Origin: Aquirhabdus parva | Lineage (GTDB): Bacteria > Pseudomonadota > Gammaproteobacteria > Pseudomonadales > Moraxellaceae | Assembly: GCF_003351745.1 (NCBI RefSeq) | Contig: NZ_CP031222.1 | Coordinates: 2,958,207 to 3,022,206, forward strand | DNA: 64,000 nt | Direction of reading: 5' to 3' | Part shown: positions 18,563 through 28,555 of the stretch, in pieces | How the letters are laid out: every line of letters starts with the position of its first letter | Position numbering within the stretch: the stretch's first letter is position 1 | Notes under the pieces: generated by a model | What the model saw: only the letters and a program-made list of their open reading frames with translations | The model's database searches: none | Told to the model about the DNA's origin: nothing | Made by a program: the position numbers and the translations under genes

Positions 18563-19078
18563 ATGACTAGCCTTGTGATTGAGTGGTGTCAAACTGCTGA
18601 CCCAGATCTCATCGATACGTTGACTCATTTTTTTGTGAGTCATATCAACCCGGCTTATATTTCACATTCAGAACTGCAGAGTGGTAGAGCCATCACGACT
18701 AATGAATGGCATAGCAATATTTCTGAATTCATCAGAAATGATTTTATCGAAGCATTGATCGTAAACAACGACCCGACACCCAGCATCGCAACAGCACGAG
18801 ACGATTCGGGCGCACTGATTGGACTCGTCATTATTTCCTTTCCTGATCGTCGTTTCGAGCATACCAAATTTGCCAGAGTTGATGATGTCGTCGTGTCTCC
18901 GCACATGCGCGGTCTTGGTGTGGGAAAAAAGCTGGTCGCGTGGATTGCCGGGCAACTTAAAGCGGCGGGGGTTCAACGCTTATTCTTGGAAAGTGGCGTG
19001 AATAACCATGGCGCGCATACGTTTTTTAAGCAGCAGGGGTTTGAGCAGGTGTCATTGACGATGATGCGGGAGTTGTGA
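18563..19078 (+). CDS. GNAT-family N-acetyltransferase
   Basis: This 171-residue protein has the GNAT fold. Motif A reads VDDVVVSPHMRGLGVGKKL, with the acetyl-CoA pyrophosphate-binding RxxGxG/A pattern. Motif B is LFLESGVNNHGAHTFFKQQGF, followed by a C-terminal strand. The acceptor substrate cannot be told from sequence. It stands alone, convergent with the ADP-ribosylglycohydrolase on the other strand (20-base gap), with no clear terminator between them. Confidence 0.85.
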   Translation: MTSLVIEWCQTADPDLIDTLTHFFVSHINPAYISHSELQSGRAITTNEWHSNISEFIRNDFIEALIVNNDPTPSIATARDDSGALIGLVIISFPDRRFEHTKFARVDDVVVSPHMRGLGVGKKLVAWIAGQLKAAGVQRLFLESGVNNHGAHTFFKQQGFEQVSLTMMREL

Positions 19079-19097
19079 AACTAGGACGGCTTATCGC

Positions 19098-20006
19098 TTA
19101 TTGGCTGTTTCCGCCTTCCCTCAACAGCGAATCCGCCATGGCTTGAATGGCTCGGCAATCGTATAACTTCGTAAGCCACGTCTCTGGGATCTGACGCTCA
19201 CTATAAAAAGCCCCAGCTAATTGCCCGCATATTGCTGCAGTCGTATCCGCATCATCGCCAAGGTTAGCCGCTTGTAAGATCGCTGCCTCAAAACTTTGAG
19301 TATGATAAAAACACCACAGCGCCGCCTCTAGGCTTTCGACAATATAGCCTGAACCTTTGATCATCTCGATCGATTTTGTTTTATAGCGACCTGCGGCAAT
19401 TTCGATGATCTTCGGGCTGCTGAAATTCACATCAGTAACCGCATCTAAAATCTCATCCTTACTTTTGCCCGCCAGCGCCCGTAATAGGTAGATGGTAAAT
19501 AATGCACAGGCATCCAAACACTCTGGCGCACCATGCGTGGTACGACTACTTTCACGCGCAAAATGGATGGCCTGTTCAGGCTGGGCAGAAAAATACAGTA
19601 CCACAGGCGCTAAATGCATCAACGAGCCATTGCCTGCACTATTTGGATTTTCACTGCCTGAAAAAGGATTTTCGCTTTGCAAAAAGTCCATCAATGCCTT
19701 TTGCACCGTCATGCCGATATCAAAGCATTCGCCTGTACTACTGAGATAACCATAGCGATACCAATTCACATAACGACGCATTTGATCGGCGGCATCGAAA
19801 CCCTGATTTCGAATCAAACTCTCGGCAAGGCACAGCGCCATTGATGTGTCGTCCGTCCATTGCCCTGCTTCAAGCTTGAAATAACCACCACCAATCATAT
19901 CGGTTAAAGGCGGGAACGTGCCGCGTGGCATAAACTCAACAGCCGTACCCACCGCATCGCCGACAGCTAATCCCACTAAACAACCGCGATATCGATCTGG
20001 GTTCAT
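19098..20006 (-). CDS. ADP-ribosylglycohydrolase family protein (DraG-like)
   Basis: This family removes ADP-ribose from modified proteins or related adducts using two Mg2+ ions. The 302 residues start with RYRGCLVGLAVGDAVGTAVEF, and the metal ligands QWTDDTSM (about residues 48-55) and NLGDDADTTAAICGQLAGA (about 245-263) are intact. It is likely cytoplasmic. It lies 22 bases after tcdA on the same strand, so tatD-tcdA-this gene may form one transcript. The substrate is not predictable; no partner ADP-ribosyltransferase is seen in the window. Confidence 0.88.
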   Translation of the reverse strand: MNPDRYRGCLVGLAVGDAVGTAVEFMPRGTFPPLTDMIGGGYFKLEAGQWTDDTSMALCLAESLIRNQGFDAADQMRRYVNWYRYGYLSSTGECFDIGMTVQKALMDFLQSENPFSGSENPNSAGNGSLMHLAPVVLYFSAQPEQAIHFARESSRTTHGAPECLDACALFTIYLLRALAGKSKDEILDAVTDVNFSSPKIIEIAAGRYKTKSIEMIKGSGYIVESLEAALWCFYHTQSFEAAILQAANLGDDADTTAAICGQLAGAFYSERQIPETWLTKLYDCRAIQAMADSLLREGGNSQ

Positions 20007-20028
20007 CTGGTTGTTTCCTTCAATTCAA

Positions 20029-20832
20029 TTAGCGCCCCAACCGCTTCAACACCTCAGCCGCCGCCACCATCCCAAACACCGACGTGACGGTCATCGCTGA
20101 ACCATAGCCACCGCACTGCAAACCGCCTGTGTTGCAACTGGAGTCCGGTACAAAAGGATTATCAATCGAGTAGATACAGGTAATGCCAAACTTCTCTTTC
20201 GGCTTCTTGCACATGCCATTGGTGCGCAGTTCACGGCGAATCTTGGCCAGCATTGGGTCTTGTTCGGTCTGGGAGAGATCAGCCACGCGCACCTTGAGCG
20301 GATCCAGCTTACCGCCTGCGCCGCCTGAGACAATCAGCGGAATCTTGTTAAAGCGACAATGCCAGATCAGGGCGATCTTGGCTTTGACATCATCAATGCA
20401 GTCCAGCACCACATTCGGCTTATTGGCCAGCAGGTCTTTGACGTTATCCGGTGTCAGGAAGTCATCAATCAGATTAAGTTTGATGCGTGGGTTGATGGCG
20501 CGAGCACGATCCGCCATAACACGAATCTTGTCGTAGCCAAAGGTTTCGGTCAGTGCAGGAAGCTGGCGGTTAATGTTGGACGCCACAAGCACATCCATAT
20601 CCACCAAAGTCAGCTCACCGACGCCACTACGCGCCAGCGCCTCGACCGCCCACGAACCAACCCCGCCAATGCCAATAACCATGACATGTGCCTGCTCAAA
20701 CTGGGCAAAGGCTTTATCACCATAGACTTTTGACGCCCCGCCAAAGCGACGATCGTACTGATCATCCTGCGCCAAAGCTGACGCTTGCTCCACATCAGGG
20801 GTGTTCACTTCAGTGGCGTGTTTTATGACCAT
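20029..20832 (-). CDS. tcdA: tRNA threonylcarbamoyladenosine dehydratase TcdA (CsdL)
   Basis: TcdA is an E1-like ATP-dependent enzyme that cyclises t6A37 of tRNA to ct6A. Its 267 residues include DRRFGGASKVYG, the nucleotide-binding VIGIGGVGSWAVEALARSG, DMDVLVASNINRQ, and VLDCIDDVKAK. The C-terminal region has GLQCGGYGSAMTVTSVFG. The start overlaps the tatD end by 23 bases, which suggests translational coupling. Length and motifs are normal. Confidence 0.93.
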   Translation of the reverse strand: MVIKHATEVNTPDVEQASALAQDDQYDRRFGGASKVYGDKAFAQFEQAHVMVIGIGGVGSWAVEALARSGVGELTLVDMDVLVASNINRQLPALTETFGYDKIRVMADRARAINPRIKLNLIDDFLTPDNVKDLLANKPNVVLDCIDDVKAKIALIWHCRFNKIPLIVSGGAGGKLDPLKVRVADLSQTEQDPMLAKIRRELRTNGMCKKPKEKFGITCIYSIDNPFVPDSSCNTGGLQCGGYGSAMTVTSVFGMVAAAEVLKRLGR

Positions 20833-21658
20833 ATTCCCAATTCAACCCTAAACATTGCTGCGTATTGTGCCAAAGTATCTGGGCTAATGCCTTTTTTTCA
20901 ATGCCGAGTAACTGTACTAACTCGTCCAAGACCGCAGGCAGATTGACCGGGGTATTGCGAGTATGCGCTTCGCCTGCGACACGGCAGCAGATCGGCGTCA
21001 TATCCGGACAGTCGGTTTCTAGCACCAAATGCTCCGCCCCCACCGCTTGCACCACGGTGCGCAAACGCTTGGCATTGGGATCAGTGACGAGACCATTGAT
21101 ACCGAGTTTAAAGCCGAGTTTGATAAACGCTTTGGCCTCCTCGATTCCCCCACCAAAGGCATGGGCGATGCCGCCGCGTTTAAAGCGATGTTGCTTCAGG
21201 ATCGCAAGGCTATCAGCATGCGCACGGCGGATATGCAGCAGTACGGGCAGATCATGCGCTTTGGCGATTTCCAGTTGCTGACTAAAGAAGTTTTTTTGCC
21301 GCTCATAGACGGCAGGCAGTTTCATCTCTGCGGTGAACGTATCCAAGCCGATCTCCCCCACCGCAATGCATGTTTCTGCACGCAGGAGTTGATCCAATTG
21401 AATCAAATCAGCATTCTGATGCTGCTGGATATAAAAAGGATGTAGACCGGGTGCAAGCAGGGATACTGGACTGTGAGACTGTGCATTCAATTGGTGATGA
21501 ATGGTGGTGAGACGCTCAAAATAACGCGCCACATAACCAATCAAAATCAGCGCCTCGACACCTTGCGCCGATGCCTCCTCCGCAAGCTGCGAGCGATCAT
21601 GATCGAAGTCTTCAACATCGAAGTGGGTGTGGGTATCGATCAATGACCAAGGAGGCAT
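20810..21658 (-). CDS. TatD-family metal-dependent hydrolase/DNase
   Basis: TatD proteins are TIM-barrel metallo-hydrolases with 3'-5' DNase activity. The 282 residues carry the metal ligands DTHTHFD (about residues 8-14), VGEIGLD, LLHIRRAHAD, HAFGGG, and LETDCPD. It is probably a TatD/YjjV-type member; substrate is uncertain. It begins a same-strand run with tcdA (23-base overlap) and the ADP-ribosylglycohydrolase. Confidence 0.9.
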   Translation of the reverse strand: MPPWSLIDTHTHFDVEDFDHDRSQLAEEASAQGVEALILIGYVARYFERLTTIHHQLNAQSHSPVSLLAPGLHPFYIQQHQNADLIQLDQLLRAETCIAVGEIGLDTFTAEMKLPAVYERQKNFFSQQLEIAKAHDLPVLLHIRRAHADSLAILKQHRFKRGGIAHAFGGGIEEAKAFIKLGFKLGINGLVTDPNAKRLRTVVQAVGAEHLVLETDCPDMTPICCRVAGEAHTRNTPVNLPAVLDELVQLLGIEKKALAQILWHNTQQCLGLNWEYGHKTRH

Positions 21659-21670
21659 ACCATAGCTGCT

Positions 21671-22519
21671 TTAGAGATATTCAGGTTTGATGATACCGCT
21701 CAACTTGGCGTAAGGGATAGTGAATTCAGGCATGCCTGATGAATAGGGACCGATTTCATATTGACCGTAATGAAAAACCAATCCAGCAGGATTTAGTTCG
21801 ATATTCTGCGTCAAAATAAACTTCCATGTTGTCTCATAGGTTTTCAGGTCAGTTTCAGGGCTGGTCTTTTTCACCCATGCCGTGAAGGCATCGTAGACCA
21901 AGTCGCGCAAGGATTGGCGTTGCCCGTCAATCAATAAGTCATCCAGTTGGACTTGTCTTTGCTGAACGATATCGAGTAAATAATATTGGTTAATGGCGCC
22001 GCCATGCGCACCGCCCGTATAAAAACTACTGTTGATCTTGAATTGCAGCAGACGGAGCCCTCGTGGACCCAAGCTCTCTGCCTGAACTTTCAAGGTATAA
22101 GGGGCACCTGCCCAGCCTTTTTGAACACTCTCATTGGAGCCCGCCACGACCCGATCAACGATCTGCTGCAACGTTAAATCGGGATTGAACTCGCCATAAC
22201 CTTGGCTGAGCCCCCGAATTTTTTGATCTAAAAATTGATTCACCCAGTCATCGCTGGTGTTTAAGCGCTGAATGCTGATGTCTGGACAGAGCTTGCCCTC
22301 GCAGGCGGGCAAGGTGTAATGCGCCTGTTCTGACTTCACCTTAAAATACTGGGTTGATGATTGCGGCGAGAGTGCTGTCCCAGACACCTGACTGACTGCG
22401 GGCGTCCCATGAATGACAGTTGTGTTTTGTTGGACGCTATCCGTTTTCTCTGTGCTACATGCGGTCAGTAAAAAACTACCGCTGACGATTAATACACCCA
22501 TCCCCAGTATCGCTTTCAT
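21671..22519 (-). CDS. Lipoprotein with DUF3298/RsiV-like domain, copy 1
   Basis: This 282-residue lipoprotein has the signal MKAILGMGVLIVSGSFLLTAC with lipobox LLTAC (Cys21). A Gln/Ser/Thr-rich linker comes next, then a RsiV-like domain ending YGQYEIGPYSSGMPEFTIPYAKLSGI. This C-terminus is typical of DUF3298 proteins, some of which bind lysozyme (RsiV) or inhibit it. A paralogue with the same tail lies just upstream (22734-23579). Function here is unproven; an envelope sensor or lysozyme-binding role is possible. Confidence 0.8.
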   Translation of the reverse strand: MKAILGMGVLIVSGSFLLTACSTEKTDSVQQNTTVIHGTPAVSQVSGTALSPQSSTQYFKVKSEQAHYTLPACEGKLCPDISIQRLNTSDDWVNQFLDQKIRGLSQGYGEFNPDLTLQQIVDRVVAGSNESVQKGWAGAPYTLKVQAESLGPRGLRLLQFKINSSFYTGGAHGGAINQYYLLDIVQQRQVQLDDLLIDGQRQSLRDLVYDAFTAWVKKTSPETDLKTYETTWKFILTQNIELNPAGLVFHYGQYEIGPYSSGMPEFTIPYAKLSGIIKPEYL

Positions 22520-22666
22520 AAACCCGCCTTGCTCAAAATTTATCCGACGCTAGCTTATAATAAATCATTGATGTGTAGAATTATTACGCAAATTACTTTT
22601 GATGAACTTGTGTAAATTATCGCACTAAAAAACTCTCTTCAAGAGCGTTCCAGTGATTAAATGCAA

Positions 22667-22699
22667 ATACCGTGCACATCGACAGGAAATGCACGGTAT
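22667..22699 (-). terminator. Hairpin downstream of lipoprotein copy 2
   Basis: ATACCGTGCA and TGCACGGTAT form a 10-bp stem, 35 bases past the stop at 22734. Only a short TTT follows on the minus strand, so terminator function is tentative. Confidence 0.5.
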
Positions 22700-22733
22700 C
22701 GGTCGTAGGCCTCAAGGGAGGTCTGATGCTGTT

Positions 22734-23579
22734 TTAAAGATATTCAGGTTTGAGGATGCCACTTAATTTGGCGTAGGGAATCGTAAATTCCGGCATACCC
22801 ACCACATAAGGGCCGATCTCATATTGACCGTAGTAGAAGGTCAGGCCGTTTTTGTCAAGCGCGAAGTTATGGGTTAGCTTAAACTTCCACATCGATTCGT
22901 ATTCTTTGAGATTGGCAGTAGGGTCACTGGCCTTCACCCAACGGGTGAACTCCGCATAGACCACTGCATAGAGTTTTTGCTTTTGGCCTTTGATGACCAG
23001 ATCATCCAGCCGCAGCTGTTTATGCTGAGCCAGATCCAATACAAAATAACTGTTTACCGCACTGCCGTGCGCGCCGCCGGTGTAGTAATCGCCACTGACT
23101 TTAAACTGCGCCAGATTGGTCCCACGCTGTCCGATGTCTTCGGCATTGATGGACATGGTGTACGGCACGCCCATACCGCCATCTTGCGCATCTTCATTGG
23201 AGACTTTTACAAAGGCATCGATGTTCTGCTGAAGGCTGGTGCGATCACTGGGTTTCTCGGAGAAGCCCTGACTGAATTTCAGAATTTGATGATCTAAAAA
23301 CTGGTTGACCCAGGGATTGTTGGTTTCCAGACGATGAATATCGACTTTGGGACATTGATCGCCTTGGCAGGCGGCTAAAGTGTAGTGGGCTTTTTCTACT
23401 TTTGCCGTCAGCGGCGGTGTGGCTGTGGGTGCCGGTGAAGACGCTGGAGCACTGCCCTGTATTTCTGTTTTCTGCTGGGCGGCAGATGACGAATCGGTGT
23501 CGGATTTTTTCTTGTCGCAGGCACTCAAGATCATGCCGCTACTGACAATCAATACCCCAACCCATATGCGCTTTTTCAT
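22734..23579 (-). CDS. Lipoprotein with DUF3298/RsiV-like domain, copy 2
   Basis: This paralogue of the downstream gene has 281 residues from ATG 23579, with GGAGG 5 bases upstream. The signal ends in the lipobox LSAC, followed by a charged DKKKSDTDSSS stretch. The RsiV/DUF3298 domain shows CQGDQCPKVDIHRL, TGGAHGS and the YGQYEIGPYVVGMPEFTIPYAK tail. Both copies keep the TGGAHG motif and a Cys pair near residue 75-82. The duplication is old: protein similarity is clear while DNA has drifted. Confidence 0.8.
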   Translation of the reverse strand: MKKRIWVGVLIVSSGMILSACDKKKSDTDSSSAAQQKTEIQGSAPASSPAPTATPPLTAKVEKAHYTLAACQGDQCPKVDIHRLETNNPWVNQFLDHQILKFSQGFSEKPSDRTSLQQNIDAFVKVSNEDAQDGGMGVPYTMSINAEDIGQRGTNLAQFKVSGDYYTGGAHGSAVNSYFVLDLAQHKQLRLDDLVIKGQKQKLYAVVYAEFTRWVKASDPTANLKEYESMWKFKLTHNFALDKNGLTFYYGQYEIGPYVVGMPEFTIPYAKLSGILKPEYL

Positions 23580-23761
23580 CGCCACCTCCCCAGTCAAAAT
23601 CTAAATACGAACTGTGAGCTTATAACAACTTGCCGATCTGTACCGTTTTGCTCCGCATGTTTTTTAGTGACCTTATGTAAGCAGAGAGCGATTTAACATC
23701 CTGATTCACAAGGTCATGTCATACCGATGTCATCTGACCATGCTGTGCTGATCCAATTCCC

Positions 23762-24388
23762 TTAAGAGGTTGTTTTCACCTGCCAGCCAGAATCCATCAG
23801 CACCACACTGCGCTGCTCGTGCGTGGGGTTAAAGGCCTGTGCTGCAACATTTTTAAAAGCGACTTTAAAGGCAGGTGTTTTTGCCCAATCGGCAATATCG
23901 GCCACATCATAGGAATAGGTGGCGGTGACCTCCTGCCCCAGACCATTTTGGGCGGGTTCCCACTTGAGCAATTGATTGAGTGAGCGACTGGCAAAGCACA
24001 CGTCGGCTGGACGAACAGCACCACTGACATCCTGCCCAACATCCCGATAGAACTTTTGCCCTAAATCAGTCAGTTGATAACTTTTTGCGATATTGGAGCC
24101 GCCGATGTCTGCATTCTTGAGCGCGACATTGATGCTGGAGACCAGACCTGCCTGCTCCAGCACCTGCATTTGACCTGCAATACTGCTGGGGAACCGCTGA
24201 ATCATTTTTAAATCATCTGGCTCTACAACGACAGGCCACTTGGATAATCCTAGACACAGCGCACCATCCTCTTTGAGATAGTGTTTGACGGCAGCGCTAA
24301 TGCTGCTATCACTGGCAACTTTTGAGTTACTACAACCACAAAGCAGAACAACGACAACGATGCTAGACCACGACAACGCTTTAGACAT
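23762..24388 (-). CDS. Lipoprotein of unknown function
   Basis: This 208-residue lipoprotein starts at ATG 24388 (AAGGA upstream), with signal MSKALSWSSIVVVVLLCGC and lipobox LLCGC. The mature part begins with Ser-rich sequence, then a domain with few marked motifs (GGSNIAKSYQLTDLGQKFYRDV; QEVTATYSYDVADIADWA). The repeated YQLTDLG/YSYDVADIADW pattern resembles domains seen in other Acinetobacter-type lipoproteins, but I cannot name the family. It lies beside the two DUF3298 lipoproteins on the same strand. Confidence 0.65.
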   Translation of the reverse strand: MSKALSWSSIVVVVLLCGCSNSKVASDSSISAAVKHYLKEDGALCLGLSKWPVVVEPDDLKMIQRFPSSIAGQMQVLEQAGLVSSINVALKNADIGGSNIAKSYQLTDLGQKFYRDVGQDVSGAVRPADVCFASRSLNQLLKWEPAQNGLGQEVTATYSYDVADIADWAKTPAFKVAFKNVAAQAFNPTHEQRSVVLMDSGWQVKTTS

Positions 24389-24510
24389 GACCAATCCTTG
24401 GCTCTATGAGGAGTATTTATTGAAATAAAACAGTAACAATACACGATACCACACTCAAGGTTCCGCCCCAACGGCGAAACCTTGAAAAAATGATCAACTC
24501 ACTTAAACGA

Positions 24511-26100
24511 TTACTCGCGATGCTCACGGGTTGAGCGGAACTGGATATCCGGCCAACGCTCCTGCATGATCTGCAAGTTCACTCGACTCGGTGCAAGGTA
24601 GGTCAGGAAGCCACCGCCGTCTTGCGACAATTGGTCATGGGCTTTTTTCTTGAACTCTTCAAACTTTCGCTCATCGGTAGATGATACCCAACGCACGGTC
24701 GAAATCGTAATTGGCTCATACACGCAGTCGACCTTGTATTCCTCTTTCAAGCGGAATGCGACCACTTCAAACTGGAGTACCCCAACCGCACCCAAGATCA
24801 GGTCGTTAGAGTTAAACGGCATAAAGACCTGCGTTGCACCCTCTTCCGAAAGCTCTTTCAAACCTTTTTGCAATTGCTTGGATTTCAGCGGATCTTTCAA
24901 GCGTACGCGGCGGAACATTTCAGGCGCAAAGTGCGGAATTCCGGTGAAGTGTAGCTTCTCACCAGAGGTAAACGTATCACCAATCTGGATCGTACCGTGG
25001 TTATGCAGACCGATGATATCGCCCGGCCATGCTTCTTCAAGATGCGCTCGCTCCCCCGCAAGGAAGGTCAGCGCATCGGCAATACGAATCTCTTTGCCGA
25101 CACGGACATGCTGCATCTTGACGCCTTTTTCATATTTGCCTGAGCAAATGCGCATAAAGGCGATACGGTCACGATGTTTTGGGTCCATGTTGGCTTGGAT
25201 CTTAAACACAAAACCGCTAAAACCGGTCTCGCTGGCTTCAACAGTACGCTCAACCGTCGGGTGATCTTTTGGACGGGGTGCCCAATCGACAAAGGCATTC
25301 AGCACTTGATCCACACCGAAGTTACCGAGCGCAGTCCCGAACAGTACGGGGGTTTGCTTACCGCTAAGGAACAAATCAAGATCGAGCGGATCACTAGCGA
25401 CTTGCACCAACTCCAACGACTCTTCAAAACGCGCAAACTCTTGACCCATGCGCTCACGAATATCCGGATGGTCGTAACCTTGGCGGGTTTCAATTTCCAC
25501 AATTTCTGAGCCATGACCCGGTTTGTACATATACAGACGATCTTCCGCCAAATGATACACACCGACAAAATCACGGCCTTTACCCAGTGGCCAAGTGATC
25601 GGCACACATTTGATCTTCATCACGTTTTCGATTTCATCGAGCAGTTCTAGCGGCTCGCGAATCTCACGGTCGAGTTTGTTTACAAATGAGATGATCGGGG
25701 TATCGCGCATACGACACACGTCCATCAGCTTGATGGTGCGCTCTTCCACACCCTTTGCACCGTCGATCACCATCAGCGCTGAGTCCACGGCGGTTAGAGT
25801 GCGGTAGGTGTCTTCACTAAAGTCTTCGTGGCCCGGGGTGTCGAGCAGATTGATGATGTGGTCGCGATACGGGAACTGCATGACGGAAGTCGTGATCGAG
25901 ATTCCGCGTTCTTTTTCCATCTCCATCCAGTCGGAGGTCGCATGGCGGTCGCTCTTACGGCTCTTGACGGTCCCTGCGATCGCGATGGCTTTGCCCCACA
26001 GCAGCAGTTTTTCTGTGATGGTGGTCTTACCCGCGTCAGGGTGAGAAATAATAGCAAACGTACGTCTAACCCTTATTTCATCTAGGATTTGTTGATTCAT
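24511..26100 (-). CDS. prfC: Peptide chain release factor 3 (RF3)
   Basis: RF3 is a GTPase that ejects RF1/RF2 from the ribosome after termination. Its 529 residues match E. coli RF3 length. G motifs: [15 protein letters not shown] (P-loop, residues 19-33), [16 protein letters not shown], and NKLDRE. The EKERGIS switch and the C-terminal block [15 protein letters not shown] confirm RF3 rather than EF-G. No Shine-Dalgarno is obvious before ATG 26100. It is followed at 24388 by the lipoprotein gene, after a 122-base gap. Confidence 0.97.
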   Translation of the reverse strand: MNQQILDEIRVRRTFAIISHPDAGKTTITEKLLLWGKAIAIAGTVKSRKSDRHATSDWMEMEKERGISITTSVMQFPYRDHIINLLDTPGHEDFSEDTYRTLTAVDSALMVIDGAKGVEERTIKLMDVCRMRDTPIISFVNKLDREIREPLELLDEIENVMKIKCVPITWPLGKGRDFVGVYHLAEDRLYMYKPGHGSEIVEIETRQGYDHPDIRERMGQEFARFEESLELVQVASDPLDLDLFLSGKQTPVLFGTALGNFGVDQVLNAFVDWAPRPKDHPTVERTVEASETGFSGFVFKIQANMDPKHRDRIAFMRICSGKYEKGVKMQHVRVGKEIRIADALTFLAGERAHLEEAWPGDIIGLHNHGTIQIGDTFTSGEKLHFTGIPHFAPEMFRRVRLKDPLKSKQLQKGLKELSEEGATQVFMPFNSNDLILGAVGVLQFEVVAFRLKEEYKVDCVYEPITISTVRWVSSTDERKFEEFKKKAHDQLSQDGGGFLTYLAPSRVNLQIMQERWPDIQFRSTREHRE

Positions 26101-26599
26101 AATGTGGTGTTTTCAATGATGATATCCGGCTGCGGACATCAATTTTATAAACGCTACCCGAGATTTAAGGTCGTAGACAGCATGAAAGTGTCGCGCATTA
26201 TAGCACTTGTCATTTGCATAATTGTAGATTCAATGATCGGCGCCGCAGGGAAATGCATCACGTCTAGAACAGCTTAAACCTTATTGCTTCACAGAAAAAT
26301 TTGATATAAATACTGGTTTAAGCTAATCAGAGAATACCTAGACTCAATAATAACGTTAAAAACGGTATTTCTATTCATGGCACTACTCCACAAGGACACC
26401 TTGAAGTTTCTTTTTAATTTTTTTGATTCCCCTCTCCTCCAAGAGTTACTTTTCTAATCCGCCATATTTGCTGATTAAGAAATCAATTCTTACTAATTAA
26501 TTAAATTTTTATAAAAAGAAATGACATTATCAATGTGCAACTTTATGGATATACGTTGCGTATTAATGTTTTTCTAACAAATATTAAGGATAGATAATC
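26101..26599. other. AT-rich gene-free region upstream of the beta-helix gene
   Basis: About 0.5 kb without a credible gene. The right half (26400-26599) is strongly AT-rich, which fits the atypical composition of the following gene. A 62-codon frame at 26089-26277 lacks a ribosome site and overlaps the prfC start. Confidence 0.5.
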
Positions 26600-28408
26600 A
26601 TGCAAAAAATTATTATTGGACTCACTGCACTTCTTATATCAAGTTTAACTTTAGCAGCAGACGTTACAAATGATACGGCTATCCCAGCAGGTGGCAGCGT
26701 ATCTAGCACGATCGGAAGTCTAACTGGTAGGCTGATCACACCAAAAGATTTTGGTGCTAAAGCTGACCGTATTGTTATCGCAAATGGAGGATCAATTACA
26801 TCCGGTAGTACATCATTTACGGGCACGACAGCGAGCTTTGTTTCTGGTGACATTGGGAAAACCATTGGTATTAATGGCGCAGGAACTTCTAACGGCTCTT
26901 TTTTTTCTAAGATCGTGTCAGTGAGCAGTCCCACAAATATTACGATTGCTGATCCAGCACAATCTACGGTGACGAACACCCCTTATACCTATGCAACCGA
27001 CGATAGTACATCTGTTCAAAATGCTATTAATGCGTCAAGCAATAAAACTCTTTATTTAGGAAATTATACTTATTGTGTTTCTAATTTAAACGTTACTGGA
27101 TCAGTAACCATTATTGGCCCAACAAAAAATATTAGTAATTCTGGGTTCGTAAACTGTGCAGCCAATCAAAATATCTTAACATTTGCAACCACTTCTAATG
27201 GGGCTATTCTCAAGAATGTGTTCATTTATGCTGGCAATGGTGGCGTTACTACTGCTGGAACTGCGATATCTGCATTAGGAACACTTACCGCAATTGAAGA
27301 TGTATTGATAGCTGGTCCTTGTATTGGCTTTGATGTAGCCGGGAATAATGTTTCTTTGAATCGTATTCAGGTCATGGGAATGCCTCCTCAAAGTTCAGAT
27401 TTCACTTGTGGTGGAATACGAATCGGGCACACGACTACACAAGGAGGGACTATCGATCCCCATATCACCAACTCATTGATACAAGCATCCGGAACTGGCT
27501 TTGGTATGAGAATAGAGGACTGCGGGGGGTGCTGGGTAGGTCGTAATGATATCTTAAGTGCGGCGGGGTATAACACATGGATCATCCCTGGGTTGAACCA
27601 GCACGTAGATTGGGGAAACTTTGTTGATACCGTTCTTTCAGATACCCCCAAATTAAATGGCGTATTTATTGATACCGCCGATTCAACTGCAAAAATTCAA
27701 GGCTTGCAATTTACAGGCACTTGGGCTTCAAATGCTGGCGTTGCTAATAGCGGAGGAACTAATATCATTATTAGAAACTCAGCGGGAGGCCTAGTTAATG
27801 GCCTTCATTTTGTTTCTCATCGATCTGAAGGAAACAGCGGTGGAGGGAACTCTATTGATGTTGCTGGCAGTGTTAACAATTTTAGTCTCGTTGATAGCCA
27901 AGTTTGTGGGTATAACTCGGCAAGAACTGGTGTTTACATTCAAGACAGTGTTCAGAACTTCCAAATACGAAATAATGTCATTGGTGGTACTTGTGATGGC
28001 TATGCATCAACTGGGGCATCGGGAGTAACCATTGTCAGTAATAACGGCGGCGGTATTATTACTGGCAACGATCTTCGTGCCAATACAGAGCCATTGAATC
28101 TTGGTAGCCTTGTAGATAGCAGTTATGTCATCAAAGATAATTTAGGCGTAGACGACATAATCCCCAATATTACATCAGCCTCAATAATTGCCCCTAAAGC
28201 AAGTTCAACAATTAATTTGACTGGCTCAGCAACCGTAAATGGTATTCGTCAAGGCTGGCAAAATCGCCAGCTTACTATTGCTACGCCGAATTCAATCCTC
28301 TTCCAAACAGGGGGTTCATCAGGATTGGCTATTTGCAATAACTACACATCTACAGCTGGCGTACCAGTGATTGCAACTTACATTAATGGATGCTGGATGT
28401 TGAAATAA
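26600..28408 (+). CDS. Secreted right-handed beta-helix protein (pectate-lyase-like / tailspike-like)
   Basis: This 602-residue protein has a signal peptide (MQKIIIGLTALLISSLTLAAD). It then has ITPKDFGAKADRI, the hallmark opening of pectate-lyase-3-type beta-helix proteins and of phage tailspikes. The middle is rich in short Asn/Gly/Thr/Ile repeats typical of helix rungs, such as NNVSLNRIQVMGM and VNNFSLVDSQVCGYN. The C-terminal 60 residues differ and may form a cap. It is AT-rich compared with its neighbours and flanked by an AT-rich gap and a perfect terminator, which suggests transfer. It may cleave or bind polysaccharide; the substrate is unknown. Confidence 0.72.
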   Translation: MQKIIIGLTALLISSLTLAADVTNDTAIPAGGSVSSTIGSLTGRLITPKDFGAKADRIVIANGGSITSGSTSFTGTTASFVSGDIGKTIGINGAGTSNGSFFSKIVSVSSPTNITIADPAQSTVTNTPYTYATDDSTSVQNAINASSNKTLYLGNYTYCVSNLNVTGSVTIIGPTKNISNSGFVNCAANQNILTFATTSNGAILKNVFIYAGNGGVTTAGTAISALGTLTAIEDVLIAGPCIGFDVAGNNVSLNRIQVMGMPPQSSDFTCGGIRIGHTTTQGGTIDPHITNSLIQASGTGFGMRIEDCGGCWVGRNDILSAAGYNTWIIPGLNQHVDWGNFVDTVLSDTPKLNGVFIDTADSTAKIQGLQFTGTWASNAGVANSGGTNIIIRNSAGGLVNGLHFVSHRSEGNSGGGNSIDVAGSVNNFSLVDSQVCGYNSARTGVYIQDSVQNFQIRNNVIGGTCDGYASTGASGVTIVSNNGGGIITGNDLRANTEPLNLGSLVDSSYVIKDNLGVDDIIPNITSASIIAPKASSTINLTGSATVNGIRQGWQNRQLTIATPNSILFQTGGSSGLAICNNYTSTAGVPVIATYINGCWMLK

Positions 28409-28463
28409 CGTTTAATAGCATGTTTCTAAAATCAATTATCGATATTAAGTTTTCATTTATTAG

Positions 28464-28495
28464 GTAGGTATCGTAAGTTACGATACCTACTTTTT
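28464..28495 (+). terminator. Strong terminator after beta-helix gene
   Basis: GTAGGTATCGTAA and TTACGATACCTAC are perfect complements separated by one G, followed by five Ts. Confidence 0.9.
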
Positions 28496-28555
28496 ACTTT
28501 ATTTCACCATCTCACAAAAAATGGGCTATCAACGTCTTACAAAAGCATAGCCTCT

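Noticed and set aside
26089-26277. 62-codon plus-strand frame overlapping the prfC start
   Set aside because: Overlaps the prfC start codon region on the other strand and lacks a ribosome site; too weak to keep despite a hydrophobic stretch.
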